DNA of 64,000 nucleotides from Muricoccus pecuniae. GTDB taxonomy: Bacteria > Pseudomonadota > Alphaproteobacteria > Acetobacterales > Acetobacteraceae. A model generated the notes under the pieces. The model was not told the DNA's origin. It saw nothing but the letters and a program-made list of their open reading frames with translations, and did no database searches. This document shows positions 1 to 7,240 of the stretch, in pieces; position 1 is the stretch's first letter; every line of letters begins with the position of its first letter. Where the stretch lies: contig NZ_JACIJD010000015.1 in assembly GCF_014199205.1 (NCBI RefSeq), positions 37,831-101,830 of the forward strand. The letters run 5' to 3'. The translations under genes were made by a program, and so were the position numbers.

Positions 1-388
1 GGGCGCCGGCGTAGAAGCGCAGCCCGTTCTCGGCGCTGACGAGGGGGTTGGCGGCGAAGCGCGCATCCTGCGCCAGGTCGGGGACGACGAGCATGTCCGA
101 CTGCAGGATGGCGTGGCGGCAGATGGAGAGGTCGAGCGGCATCTCGCGGACGCCGATGCCCGTCTCCGCCTTGAACCACTGCCGCCTGTCCTCGATGAGG
201 TTCACGACGGCGATGGGCGCCTCCAGCAGGTCGGCCGCCAGGTCGACGATGTTGTCGAAGGCGGCTTCGCGCGCGGTGTCGAGGATGCCGTAGCGGTGGA
301 GGGCGGCGAGCCGCTCCCCTTCATCCCAGGCGGGCGCGCAGGGGTCCGCCTCCAATGCGGCCTGCGGCTGCCGGAAAAGGTCGTTCAA
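1..388 (-). CDS. GAF-domain sensor protein, N-terminal part (runs off left edge)
   Basis: The reverse strand reads open from a TTG at 388 to the window edge, giving 129 codons with no stop. A GGAAG Shine-Dalgarno lies about 7 bases upstream of the TTG, and no ATG exists near the N-terminus. The sequence has the pattern ERLAALHRYGILDT, then D..VDLAADLL..PIAVVNLIEDRRQWFKA, then ICRHAILQ and VVPDLAQDARFAANPLV. This is the usual N-terminal half of a GAF domain found in bacterial hybrid or diguanylate-type signalling proteins, where GAF binds a small ligand or cofactor. The output domain, probably a histidine kinase or GGDEF, lies outside the window and cannot be named. Family call is firm; exact function is unknown. 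Confidence 0.75.
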   Translation of the reverse strand, partial: MNDLFRQPQAALEADPCAPAWDEGERLAALHRYGILDTAREAAFDNIVDLAADLLEAPIAVVNLIEDRRQWFKAETGIGVREMPLDLSICRHAILQSDMLVVPDLAQDARFAANPLVSAENGLRFYAGA

Positions 389-409
389 GCGGATCTTCCG
401 TGGATGGAG

Positions 410-431
410 GCGGTCCAGCTACCTGGACCGC
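410..431. terminator. 9-bp perfect hairpin between PRC-barrel and GAF genes
   Basis: GCGGTCCAG (410-418) and CTGGACCGC (423-431) form a perfect stem with a CTAC loop. It sits 22 bases before the GAF start and 79 bases after the PRC-barrel stop, both on the reverse strand. No T-run follows, so it may be a weak terminator or a 5' leader structure. Confidence 0.4.
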
Positions 432-470
432 GCTCCCAGATGGGGCAACCGCGCGACCGTTCAATGATCT

Positions 471-487
471 GTTACGATATCGTTAAC
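471..487. promoter_or_regulatory. AT-rich near-palindrome upstream of GAF gene
   Basis: GTTACGATATCGTTAAC is an almost perfect palindrome; the ACGATATCGT core is perfect. It lies in the 122-bp gap upstream of the GAF gene, in a locally AT-rich stretch of otherwise very GC-rich DNA. It may be an operator or part of the promoter; no bound regulator can be named. Confidence 0.35.
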
Positions 488-510
488 GAACGCCCCGCCC
501 CAGTTCCGGC

Positions 511-915
511 TCAGGCGACGTCGAGCCAGAAGGGCTGGGCCTTGTAGTAGTCGTAGACTCGCACGCCATGGGTGTCGGAGAGATCCACGTTCTCCGAGGC
601 GGCGTAGCTCGGCGCGCCCTCCAGCTGCTCGCGCGTGAGGTCCACGACGTAGCCGCCCTTCGTCGTGTCGTAGGTGAGGATGGACCAGGGCAGGGGATGG
701 TGCTGCTCCCCGATGCCGAGGAAGCCGCCGAAGGACATGACGGCGAAGGCGACGCGGCCCGAGATCTTGTCGATCATCAGGTCCTCGATCGTGCCGAGCC
801 GGTCGCCGCCCGTGTTGTAGACCGCCGTTCCCTCCACCTTGTCGGCGGCGATGAGGCGGTGGTGGCTGCCCTGGTGGACGGCGCTGCTGGTGCCGGTGGG
901 GGCGATGTCGGACAT
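511..915 (-). CDS. PRC-barrel domain protein, cytoplasmic
   Basis: 134 residues. The start at 915 (MSDIAPTG) is chosen because GGGAGAG lies about 6 bases upstream; an upstream in-frame ATG at 990 lacks this. Residues about 18-100 have the PRC-barrel pattern: LIAADKVEGTAVYNTGGDRLGTIEDLMIDKISGRVAFAVMSFGGFLGIGEQHHPLPWSILTYD split into beta strands with a conserved G..IGT.EDL core. No signal peptide is present, unlike the second PRC-barrel gene at 35593. PRC-barrel proteins of this size are common in alphaproteobacteria next to stress genes, but their biochemical role is mostly unknown. It may form one transcript with the GAF gene downstream (122-bp gap). Confidence 0.8.
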   Translation of the reverse strand: MSDIAPTGTSSAVHQGSHHRLIAADKVEGTAVYNTGGDRLGTIEDLMIDKISGRVAFAVMSFGGFLGIGEQHHPLPWSILTYDTTKGGYVVDLTREQLEGAPSYAASENVDLSDTHGVRVYDYYKAQPFWLDVA

Positions 916-1101
916 GGCTGCTCTCCCGCAGGGTTGTGACAGGGGAACGCCCGGCGAGGGAACGGGTTGGCGAACCGGCAGCGGTTGCACCGTCGCGCAA
1001 GCGTTATGACCCCGCCGTCGCGGGAGGGTTATGACCCCGCCGTCGCGGGATGGTCATCCCGGCGTCACGACCCTGTCCCGGGGCGGCGCTAACCAGCGCC
1101 C

Positions 1102-2040
1102 ATGCAGCTGGACAGGCTTCCCATGCACCAGGGCGAGACGGCGCGACGGTATCGCAGCGTGTTCCTCTCCGACGTGCATCTGGGAACGAGGGGATGCCGG
1201 GCCGACTTCCTGGCGGACTTCCTGCGCGGGATGGAGTGCGAGCGCCTCTACCTCGTCGGCGACATCGTGGACGGCTGGCGCCTCCGCAAAACCTGGTACT
1301 GGGATAGCCACCACGACGAGGTGATCCGCCTCGTCCTCCGCCTCGCCCGCCACGGGACGGAGGTGGTCTACATCCCCGGCAACCACGACGAGATCTTTCG
1401 CGACTGGCTCGGGCTGGAAGTGGCCGGGGTGCGGCTGGTGGAGGAGGCGGAGCACATCGCCGCCGACGGCCGGCGCCTGCTGGTGATCCATGGCGACGCC
1501 TTCGACAGCGTCGTGCGCTACGCCCGCACCATCGCCCTCCTCGGCGACTGGGCCTATGACATGGCGCTGGAGCTGAACCGGCTGTTCAACCTCGCCCGCC
1601 GCCGGCTCGGCCTGCCCTACTGGTCGCTCTCGCAATGGCTGAAGCGCCAGGTGAAGGGCGCGGTGAAGGCGATCGACCGCTTTGAGGGCGCGCTCGCGCT
1701 GGAGGCGCGGCGCCGCGGCTTCGACGGCATCGTCTGCGGCCACATCCACCACGCCGAGATGCGCGACATCGGCGGCGTGCTCTACATGAACGACGGCGAC
1801 TGGGTGGAGAGCTGCACCGCGCTGGTGGAGCACGAGGACGGGCGCTTCGAGCTGGTGGACTGGGCGGCGGAGCGCCGCCTCTCCTTCTTCCGCCCGCGTG
1901 GCGCCGCCACGCCGCGTGGCGCCGCCACGCCGCGCCGCGCGGCCGCCGCACCCGCCCCGGCGCCTGACGCTGCACCGGCCGGCGCCGCGTCGGACAGCGC
2001 CACGGCACCAGCCGCGGCGGCCGGCGCGGCCGCGGGCTAG
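1102..2040 (+). CDS. UDP-2,3-diacylglucosamine diphosphatase-like metallophosphoesterase (LpxH-like)
   Basis: 312 residues. Calcineurin-type metallophosphoesterase motifs are in order: DVH (24-26), GDIVDGW (53-59), GNHDE (93-97), VIHGDAFD and CGHIHHAEM. LpxH-type enzymes cleave UDP-2,3-diacylglucosamine to lipid X at the inner membrane during lipid A synthesis. The related paralogs next to glycosyltransferases may act on another envelope nucleotide-sugar, so the substrate is inferred. The last ~55 residues are an Ala/Pro-rich tail with an RGAATP repeat not needed by the family. The glycosyltransferase starts at the very next base after the stop, and a methyltransferase overlaps that, so the three are one operon. 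An alternative start is the ATG at 1123. Confidence 0.8.
   Translation: MQLDRLPMHQGETARRYRSVFLSDVHLGTRGCRADFLADFLRGMECERLYLVGDIVDGWRLRKTWYWDSHHDEVIRLVLRLARHGTEVVYIPGNHDEIFRDWLGLEVAGVRLVEEAEHIAADGRRLLVIHGDAFDSVVRYARTIALLGDWAYDMALELNRLFNLARRRLGLPYWSLSQWLKRQVKGAVKAIDRFEGALALEARRRGFDGIVCGHIHHAEMRDIGGVLYMNDGDWVESCTALVEHEDGRFELVDWAAERRLSFFRPRGAATPRGAATPRRAAAAPAPAPDAAPAGAASDSATAPAAAAGAAAG
1895..1930 (+). repeat. Two 18-bp tandem copies, each palindromic, in the LpxH-like tail
   Basis: CGCGTGGCGCCGCCACGC occurs at 1895-1912 and again, identical, at 1913-1930. Each copy contains GCGTGGC-GCC-GCCACGC, a perfect inverted repeat, and encodes an RGAATP unit. Being a multiple of three, copy-number change would keep the frame. 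Confidence 0.85.
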
Positions 2041-3084
2041 GTGCGCATCCTCGTCGTCTCCGACGCCTGGCACCCGCAGGTGAACGGCGTCGTCCGCACG
2101 ATGGAGCAGGTGACGAGCCATCTGCGCGCGGGCGGGGACGAGGTCCGCGTGATCGGGCCCGCCGACTTCCGCTCCGCCCCTATGCCCGGCTATCCCGAGA
2201 TCCGCCTCGCCATCGCCCCCGGGCGGCGGCTGCGGGCGCTCGTGGAGGGCTTCGCGCCGGAGGCCGTGCACATCGCCACCGAGGGGCCGCTGGGCTGGGC
2301 GATGCGGGGCCTCTGCCTCCGCTGGGGATGGCCCTTCACCACCTCCTTCCACACGCGCTTCCCCGACTACCTCCACGCGCGGACCGGCGTGCCGGAATCC
2401 TGGAGCTGGGCGGTGATGCGGCGCTTCCACGCCCCCTCCGCCGCCGTGCTGGCCGCGACGGGATCGCTGCAGCGGGAGCTGGAGGGGCGCGGCTTCCGGC
2501 GCGTGCGCCGCTGGTCCCGCGGCGTCGATCTCGATCGCTTCCGGCCCGGCCTGCCCGACGTCTTCGAGGGGCTGCCGCGCCCCGTCTTCCTCTGCGCCGG
2601 CCGGGTGGCGGTGGAGAAGGGGATCGACGCCTTCCTCTCCCTCGACCTGCCCGGGACGAAGGTGGTGGTGGGGGAGGGGCCGCAGCGCGCGGCCCTCGAA
2701 CGGCGCTTCCCCGATGCGGTCTTCACGGGATACCGCGAGAACGGGCTGCTGGCGGCCTCCTACGCCTCGGCGGACGTCTTCGTCTTCCCCTCCCGCACCG
2801 ACACCTTCGGCCTCGTGCTGCTGGAGGCCATGGCCTGCGGCACGCCGGTGGCCGCCTTTCCCGTCAGCGGGCCGCTGGACGTGGTGGGGGAGGCGCCCGT
2901 GGGGGCGCTGGACACGGATCTCCGCGCCGCCTGCCTGCGCGCGCTGGAGGCCGGCGGGGCGGCCTGCCGCGCCCATGCCGAGGGCTTCTCCTGGGCCGCC
3001 TGCGCGGCGCGGTTCCGGGAGGCGCTGGTGCCGCTTCAGGGTTTTGAGGAGAGCGACGATGGGGAAGCGCGATGGACGGCATGA
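2041..3084 (+). CDS. Glycosyltransferase family 4 (GT-B fold)
   Basis: 347 residues from a GTG at 2041, directly after the upstream TAG. The N-terminus MRILVVSDAWHPQVNGVVRT and the SFHTRFPDY motif are typical of GT4 mannosyl/glucosyltransferases that act on envelope lipids. The C-terminal nucleotide-sugar domain shows FLCAGRVAVEKGID, VVVGEGPQ, FTGY and the signature FPSRTDTFGLVLLEAMACGTPVAAFP, with the EX7E-type glutamate region. It probably adds a hexose to a lipid acceptor at the cytoplasmic membrane face. Its tight linkage to the LpxH-like hydrolase and to a phospholipid methyltransferase supports an envelope-lipid job. The donor sugar and acceptor cannot be read from sequence. Confidence 0.85.
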   Translation: MRILVVSDAWHPQVNGVVRTMEQVTSHLRAGGDEVRVIGPADFRSAPMPGYPEIRLAIAPGRRLRALVEGFAPEAVHIATEGPLGWAMRGLCLRWGWPFTTSFHTRFPDYLHARTGVPESWSWAVMRRFHAPSAAVLAATGSLQRELEGRGFRRVRRWSRGVDLDRFRPGLPDVFEGLPRPVFLCAGRVAVEKGIDAFLSLDLPGTKVVVGEGPQRAALERRFPDAVFTGYRENGLLAASYASADVFVFPSRTDTFGLVLLEAMACGTPVAAFPVSGPLDVVGEAPVGALDTDLRAACLRALEAGGAACRAHAEGFSWAACAARFREALVPLQGFEESDDGEARWTA

Positions 3085-3659
3085 TGCGGGCGGCGCCGAC
3101 GGCGCGGCGCGGGGCTGGGGTTGGGCTGTTCCTGCGCCGCTGGGCGCGGAACCCGCTGCAGATGGGCAGCGTGCTCCCCTCCTCCCCGGCGCTGGGGCGG
3201 GCGATCGCGCGGCACTCCAGGTGGGATGGGGGCGCTTCGGTGCTGGAGCTGGGGGCGGGAACGGGCGCGGTCTCCCGCGCGCTGCTCGCCGCCGGCCTGC
3301 CGCCCGAGCGGCTGGTGGTGGTGGAGATCGTGCCGGAGATGGCCGCGCATCTGCGTGAGGCCCTGCCCGGCGCGCGGGTGGTGACGGGCGACGCCTTCGC
3401 CCTGCCCTCCATCCTGCCGGCGGGCCTCCGCCTGGGCACGGTGATCTGCGGCATCCCGCTCGTGCTCCTGCCGCTGGAGCGGCAGCGCGCCTTCGTGGAG
3501 GCGGTGGAGGCGGTGGCGCCGGGGCTGGGCTTCCTTCTCTACACCTACTGCGCCACCTCGCCGCTGCCCTACCGCAAGCTCGGGCTGGGTGCGCGGCGGG
3601 AGGCCTTCACGCCCTGGAACCTGCCGCCCGCGAGCGTGTGGCGGTACCGGCCGGGGTGA
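3072..3659 (+). CDS. PmtA-like phospholipid N-methyltransferase
   Basis: 195 residues, overlapping the glycosyltransferase by 13 bases, with GGGGAAG 4-5 bases before the ATG. The opening FLRRWARNPLQMGSVLPSSPALGRAIA is the hallmark of the PmtA group, which methylates phosphatidylethanolamine towards phosphatidylcholine. It is followed by the SAM-binding motif VLELGAGTGAVSRALL and VVEIVPEM. A conserved GIPLVLLPLE loop and LPYRK near the end also fit. The family is soluble or membrane-peripheral and uses S-adenosylmethionine. Assignment to PmtA rather than a close paralog is inference. Co-transcription with the two preceding genes suggests joint control of membrane lipid composition. Confidence 0.75.
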   Translation: MDGMMRAAPTARRGAGVGLFLRRWARNPLQMGSVLPSSPALGRAIARHSRWDGGASVLELGAGTGAVSRALLAAGLPPERLVVVEIVPEMAAHLREALPGARVVTGDAFALPSILPAGLRLGTVICGIPLVLLPLERQRAFVEAVEAVAPGLGFLLYTYCATSPLPYRKLGLGARREAFTPWNLPPASVWRYRPG

Positions 3660-3825
3660 GGCGGCCGCGGGACGGGCAGCGCCTTTCCTCTGGATTTCTC
3701 TACCCTCCGGCAGGGCTCGCGCGCCGCGCGGAGTGCCGCACCCCCGGGCTTCGCACCGCATTGTCATCGGCGGGCCCCTCCGACGGCGTTGCCCCCGGCG
3801 GCTCCTTCCCACAGGACGGGGCGGC

Positions 3826-4902
3826 ATGGAAAAGACGCGACACCCGATTTGCCGACCGCGCCGCGGCACCGGCCACGCCGCGCGCGCCGCCGCCCTCCTG
3901 CTGCTGCTCGCCGGCTGCGCCGGGGTCGGGCCGCAGCGGCTGAACACGGACCAGATGGGCTACGCCGCAGCCCTCGGCGACGGGCAGAAGCAGCAGATGC
4001 TGCTCAACATGGTGCGGCTCCGCTACGCCGACGTGCCGACCTTCCTCACCACCAGCCAGATCATCTCGGGCTACACGCTGCAGAGCACGGGGCAGGTCGG
4101 GCTCAACGCCTATCCGAACGCCAATCCCGGCAACTACGCGACCCTCTCGGGCACGGTGGAATACACCAGCCGCCCCACCTTCACCTTCACGCCGGTCACG
4201 GGGGAGCGCTTCGCGCAGTCCTACCTGCGCCCGCTCGCCGCGGCGGAGCTGCTCTCCCTCGCGCAGAGCGGCGCGCCGATCGACCTGCTGTTCCGGCTCG
4301 GCGTGCAGTCGGTGAACGGGCTGGTGAACGGCGCGGCCAGCGGCGGCGAGATGCGGGCCGCCTCGGGCGGCTTCGAGGCGCTGATGGCCGCGCTGCGCGA
4401 GGTGCAGGCCGCCGGCACCGTCAGCCTGCGCTTCGAGCGCATGCCGTCGGGCAACCGCGTCTATCTCATGCTCGACGGGGAGGAGCCGCGCGCGCGGGCG
4501 GCGCTGCGCGATATCAGGCGCATCCTGCGCGCGGATGCCTCGGCGCGCGAGTTCGAGGTGGTGTACGGGCGCCAGTCCGGCCGCCCCGGGCAGATCGCGG
4601 TGCTGACGCGCTCGGTGCTGCAGATCTTCTACGAGCTGGGCGCGGGGATCGATGTGCCGCGCGCGAGCATCCGGCGCGGGGACACCGTGCCCGCCGCGCC
4701 GGGAGGGCTGATCGCCGTGCACCAGGGCGCCGACGAGCCGCGGGACGCCTTCGCCGCCGTGAACTACCGCAATCGCTGGTACTGGATCGACGCGGGCGAC
4801 TACGCCTCGAAGTCGGCCTTCGCCTTCGCCTATGTGCTGCAGATCCTGGCCGAGAGCGGCCAGGGGCAGCCGACGCCGGTCGTCACCATCCCCGCGCAGT
4901 AG
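3826..4902 (+). CDS. Predicted lipoprotein, function unknown
   Basis: 358 residues from ATG 3826. A basic N-terminus leads to the hydrophobic run AARAAALLLLLAGC, a lipobox with the lipidated cysteine at about residue 28. The mature part shows no transmembrane segment. It includes an MLLNMVRLRYADVPTFL stretch and an SQII.GYTLQ segment, seen in a widely distributed family of uncharacterised outer-membrane lipoproteins. The open frame extends further upstream, but the lipoprotein signal fixes the start. A strong hairpin follows 17 bases after the stop. Function cannot be assigned. Confidence 0.75.
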   Translation: MEKTRHPICRPRRGTGHAARAAALLLLLAGCAGVGPQRLNTDQMGYAAALGDGQKQQMLLNMVRLRYADVPTFLTTSQIISGYTLQSTGQVGLNAYPNANPGNYATLSGTVEYTSRPTFTFTPVTGERFAQSYLRPLAAAELLSLAQSGAPIDLLFRLGVQSVNGLVNGAASGGEMRAASGGFEALMAALREVQAAGTVSLRFERMPSGNRVYLMLDGEEPRARAALRDIRRILRADASAREFEVVYGRQSGRPGQIAVLTRSVLQIFYELGAGIDVPRASIRRGDTVPAAPGGLIAVHQGADEPRDAFAAVNYRNRWYWIDAGDYASKSAFAFAYVLQILAESGQGQPTPVVTIPAQ

Positions 4903-4919
4903 GGGCCTCGCGCAGTAGG

Positions 4920-4951
4920 GGCGTGGCTCAGGGAACTTCCCTGGCCACGCC
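4920..4951 (+). terminator. Bipartite hairpin after the lipoprotein gene
   Basis: An outer stem GGCGTGGC/GCCACGCC (4920-4927 and 4944-4951) encloses an inner CAGGGA/TCCCTG stem (4929-4934 and 4938-4943) with a 3-base loop. It begins 17 bases after the stop of the lipoprotein gene. No T-tract follows. Confidence 0.6.
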
Positions 4952-4986
4952 TGCTGCCCGCGCGCCGCGCCGGAACTCGCGCGGCG

Positions 4987-5077
4987 AGCGGCGCATCGCC
5001 GCTCATGCGGCGAGCGCGGGAGCGACTTGCGGCTTACGCCGCAAGCGGCGCATCGCCGCTCATGCGGCGAGCGCGGG
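4987..5077. repeat. Pair of identical 34-bp direct repeats flanking an 8-bp hairpin
   Basis: The same 34 bases occur at 4987-5020 and 5044-5077. Each copy contains the inverted pair GCGGCG-CAT-CGCCGC. Between them CTTGCGGC-TTAC-GCCGCAAG (5026-5045) is a perfect 8-bp stem with a 4-base loop. The second copy includes the stop codon and last residues (YPALAA) of the reductase gene on the reverse strand. It lies between two convergent genes, so it may end transcription from both sides. Confidence 0.85.
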
Positions 5078-6154
5078 GTAATCCGTGTAGCCGTGCTCGT
5101 CGCCGCCGTAGAAGGTGGTGCGGTCGGGCTCGTTGAGCGGGGCGCCGGCCTTCATGCGCTCCACCAGGTCGGGATTGGCGATGTAGGGGCGGCCGAAGGC
5201 GACGAGGTCGGCGCGGCCCTCGCGGATGGCGGCGTCGGCCATGGCGAAGTCGTAGCCGTTATTCGCCATGTAGGGGCCGCGGAAGAGGCGGCGCAGCTCG
5301 GTGAAGTCGAAGTCGGGCACGATGTCGCGCGGGCCGCCCGTCGCGCCCTCGATCATGTGGAGATAGGCGAGGCCGTAGCGGTTCAGCCCCTCCACCGCGT
5401 GGCGGAAGAGCGGGGCGGGGTCGCTGTCGCTCGCGTCGTTGGCGGGCGTCACGGGGGAGAGGCGCAGCCCCGTGCGGTCCGCGCCGATCGCCTGCGTGAC
5501 GGCCTCCACCACCTCGAAGAGGAAGCGGGTGCGGTTCTCGATGGAGCCGCCGTACTCGTCCGTGCGCTGGTTGCTGCCGTTCCGCAGGAACTGGTCGATG
5601 AGGTAGCCGTTCGCGCCGTGGATCTCGACGCCGTCGAAGCCCGCGCGGCGCGCGGTGGCGGCGGCATGGGCGAAGTCGGCGACGACGCCCGCGATCTCCT
5701 CGCTCTCCAGCGCGCGGGGCTGGGGATGGGGCTGGAAGCCCGTCTCGGTGAAGGCCTGGCCCTTGGGCGTGATGGCCGAGGGAGCCACGGGCTGGCCGTT
5801 GCCCGGCTGCAGCGAGGGGTGGGAGATGCGGCCGACATGCCAGAGCTGGACGACGATCCTGCCGCCCTTCTCGTGCACCGCGTCCGTCACCCCCCGCCAC
5901 GCCTCGGCCTGGGCGTCGGTGTAGACGCCGGGGGTGAAGGCGTAGCCCTTGGCGGTGTCGGAAACCTGCGTGGCCTCGGTGATGAGGAGGCCGGCGGAGG
6001 CGCGCTGGGCGTAGTAGGTGGCGGCCGAAGGGCGGGGCACGTCGCCCTTGAGGGCGCGGCTGCGGGTGAGCGGGGCCATGGCGACGCGGTTGGCGAGATC
6101 GATGGCACCGATCTTCGTGGGCTGGAAGAGCGGGCTCTCGGCAGGGCTGGGCAA
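5060..6154 (-). CDS. Old Yellow Enzyme family alkene reductase (NemA-like)
   Basis: 364 residues from a TTG at 6154, chosen because AGAGGA lies 8 bases upstream and homologues begin just before LFQPTKIGAIDLANR. An ATG-initiated frame starts earlier (6286) but adds 44 low-complexity residues. The TIM-barrel FMN enzyme shows NRVAMAPLTRSRA, GLLITEATQVSDTAKGY, VVQLWHVGRISH, EIHGANGYLIDQFLRNGSNQRTDEYGGS (His/Asn substrate pair) and AFGRPYIANPDLVER. Members reduce activated C=C bonds, quinones and nitro-esters using NAD(P)H. The gene is divergent from the alpha/beta hydrolase at 6388 and convergent with the lipoprotein gene. Physiological substrate unknown. Confidence 0.9.
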   Translation of the reverse strand: MPSPAESPLFQPTKIGAIDLANRVAMAPLTRSRALKGDVPRPSAATYYAQRASAGLLITEATQVSDTAKGYAFTPGVYTDAQAEAWRGVTDAVHEKGGRIVVQLWHVGRISHPSLQPGNGQPVAPSAITPKGQAFTETGFQPHPQPRALESEEIAGVVADFAHAAATARRAGFDGVEIHGANGYLIDQFLRNGSNQRTDEYGGSIENRTRFLFEVVEAVTQAIGADRTGLRLSPVTPANDASDSDPAPLFRHAVEGLNRYGLAYLHMIEGATGGPRDIVPDFDFTELRRLFRGPYMANNGYDFAMADAAIREGRADLVAFGRPYIANPDLVERMKAGAPLNEPDRTTFYGGDEHGYTDYPALAA

Positions 6155-6387
6155 GGCGTTGGTCCTCTGGCGCTGGGGCCGGGCGCGGGGCCCGGCGGTC
6201 GCGAGGTAACTTGGCGCGCCGCGCCGGGGATGCGCGGGGCCGTGGCGCATGGCTGCCATGCCCGGCGTGAATCCCGGCGCCGGCACGGCCCCTCGGCCGG
6301 TGCGAGGCTTTCGATGGGCGCAACGCTCGCGGCAACCAGGGGCGCGGAACGACCGTTCTGTGCCGGACTCCGGAGCGGGAACCGACG

Positions 6388-7209
6388 ATGCCCTTCATCA
6401 AGACGCGCGACGACGTGGCCATCCACTACAACGACTGGGGCACGGGCAAGCCCGTGGTGCTCATCCACGGCTGGCCGCTGAGCGGCGCGATGTGGGAGTA
6501 CCAGTCGCTCTTCCTCGCCTCGAAGGGCCTGCGGGTCATCGCCTATGACCGCCGCGGCTTCGGCGAGAGCGGCAAGCCCTATACCGGCTACGACTACGAC
6601 ACCCTGGCCGACGACCTCGCCGCGCTGATGGAGGGGCTGGACCTCCAGGGCGCGACGCTGGTGGGCTTCTCCATGGGAGGCGGCGAGGTCGCGCGCTACC
6701 TCGCGCGGCACGGCGCCTCGCGCGTGGCGAAGGCGGTGCTGGTGAGCGCGGTGACCCCCTTCATGGTCAAGACGCCGGACCACGAGGACGGCGTGCCGCG
6801 CGAGACCTTCGACGAGATGGTGCAGGGGCTTCTGGCCGACCGGCCGAACTTCCTCGCCACCTTCGGCAAGAAGTTCTTCGGCGCGGGGCTGCTGAATTTC
6901 ACGGTGACGAACGAGATCCTGCAATGGGCGCAGAACCTCGCCCTCCAGGCCTCGCCCAAGGCGACGCTGGACTGCCTGCGCGCCTTCTCCGAGACCGACT
7001 TCCGGGACGACATGCGCGCCTTCACCGTGCCGACGCTGGTGATCCACGGGGACTCTGACACCACCGTGCCGATCGATGTCAGCGGGCGCGCCGCGGCGCG
7101 GATGATCGGGGGCGCGAGGCTGATCGAGTATGGCGGCGCGCCGCACGGGCTGTTCTTCACCGAGAAGGACCGGCTGAACGCCGACCTCCTCTCCTTCGTC
7201 AACGGCTAG
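6388..7209 (+). CDS. Alpha/beta hydrolase, non-heme haloperoxidase/arylesterase type
   Basis: 273 residues. A complete catalytic triad is visible: Ser95 in GFSMGGGE, Asp224 in HGDSDTTVP and His253 in APHGLFF. The oxyanion motif LIHGWPLSG and the YDRRGFGESGKP segment place it in the non-heme chloroperoxidase/arylesterase group of about 275 residues. Such enzymes hydrolyse esters and can show perhydrolase activity. No signal peptide, so cytoplasmic. It is divergent from the Old Yellow Enzyme gene with a 233-bp gap that could hold promoters for both. Confidence 0.88.
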   Translation: MPFIKTRDDVAIHYNDWGTGKPVVLIHGWPLSGAMWEYQSLFLASKGLRVIAYDRRGFGESGKPYTGYDYDTLADDLAALMEGLDLQGATLVGFSMGGGEVARYLARHGASRVAKAVLVSAVTPFMVKTPDHEDGVPRETFDEMVQGLLADRPNFLATFGKKFFGAGLLNFTVTNEILQWAQNLALQASPKATLDCLRAFSETDFRDDMRAFTVPTLVIHGDSDTTVPIDVSGRAAARMIGGARLIEYGGAPHGLFFTEKDRLNADLLSFVNG

Positions 7210-7216
7210 GGAGGAT

Positions 7217-7240
7217 GGGGGGTGCCTAGCGGCACTCCCC
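7217..7240. terminator. Hairpin between convergent hydrolase and MORN genes
   Basis: GGGGGGTGCC (7217-7226) pairs with GGCACTCCCC (7231-7240) through 10 pairs, one of them G-T, around a 4-base loop. It overlaps the stop codon of the MORN gene and lies 7 bases after the hydrolase stop, so it could serve both genes. Confidence 0.6.

Noticed and set aside
3589..3825. Upstream extension of the lipoprotein ORF
   Set aside because: The extension overlaps the methyltransferase gene and would hide the lipoprotein signal peptide that begins at 3826.
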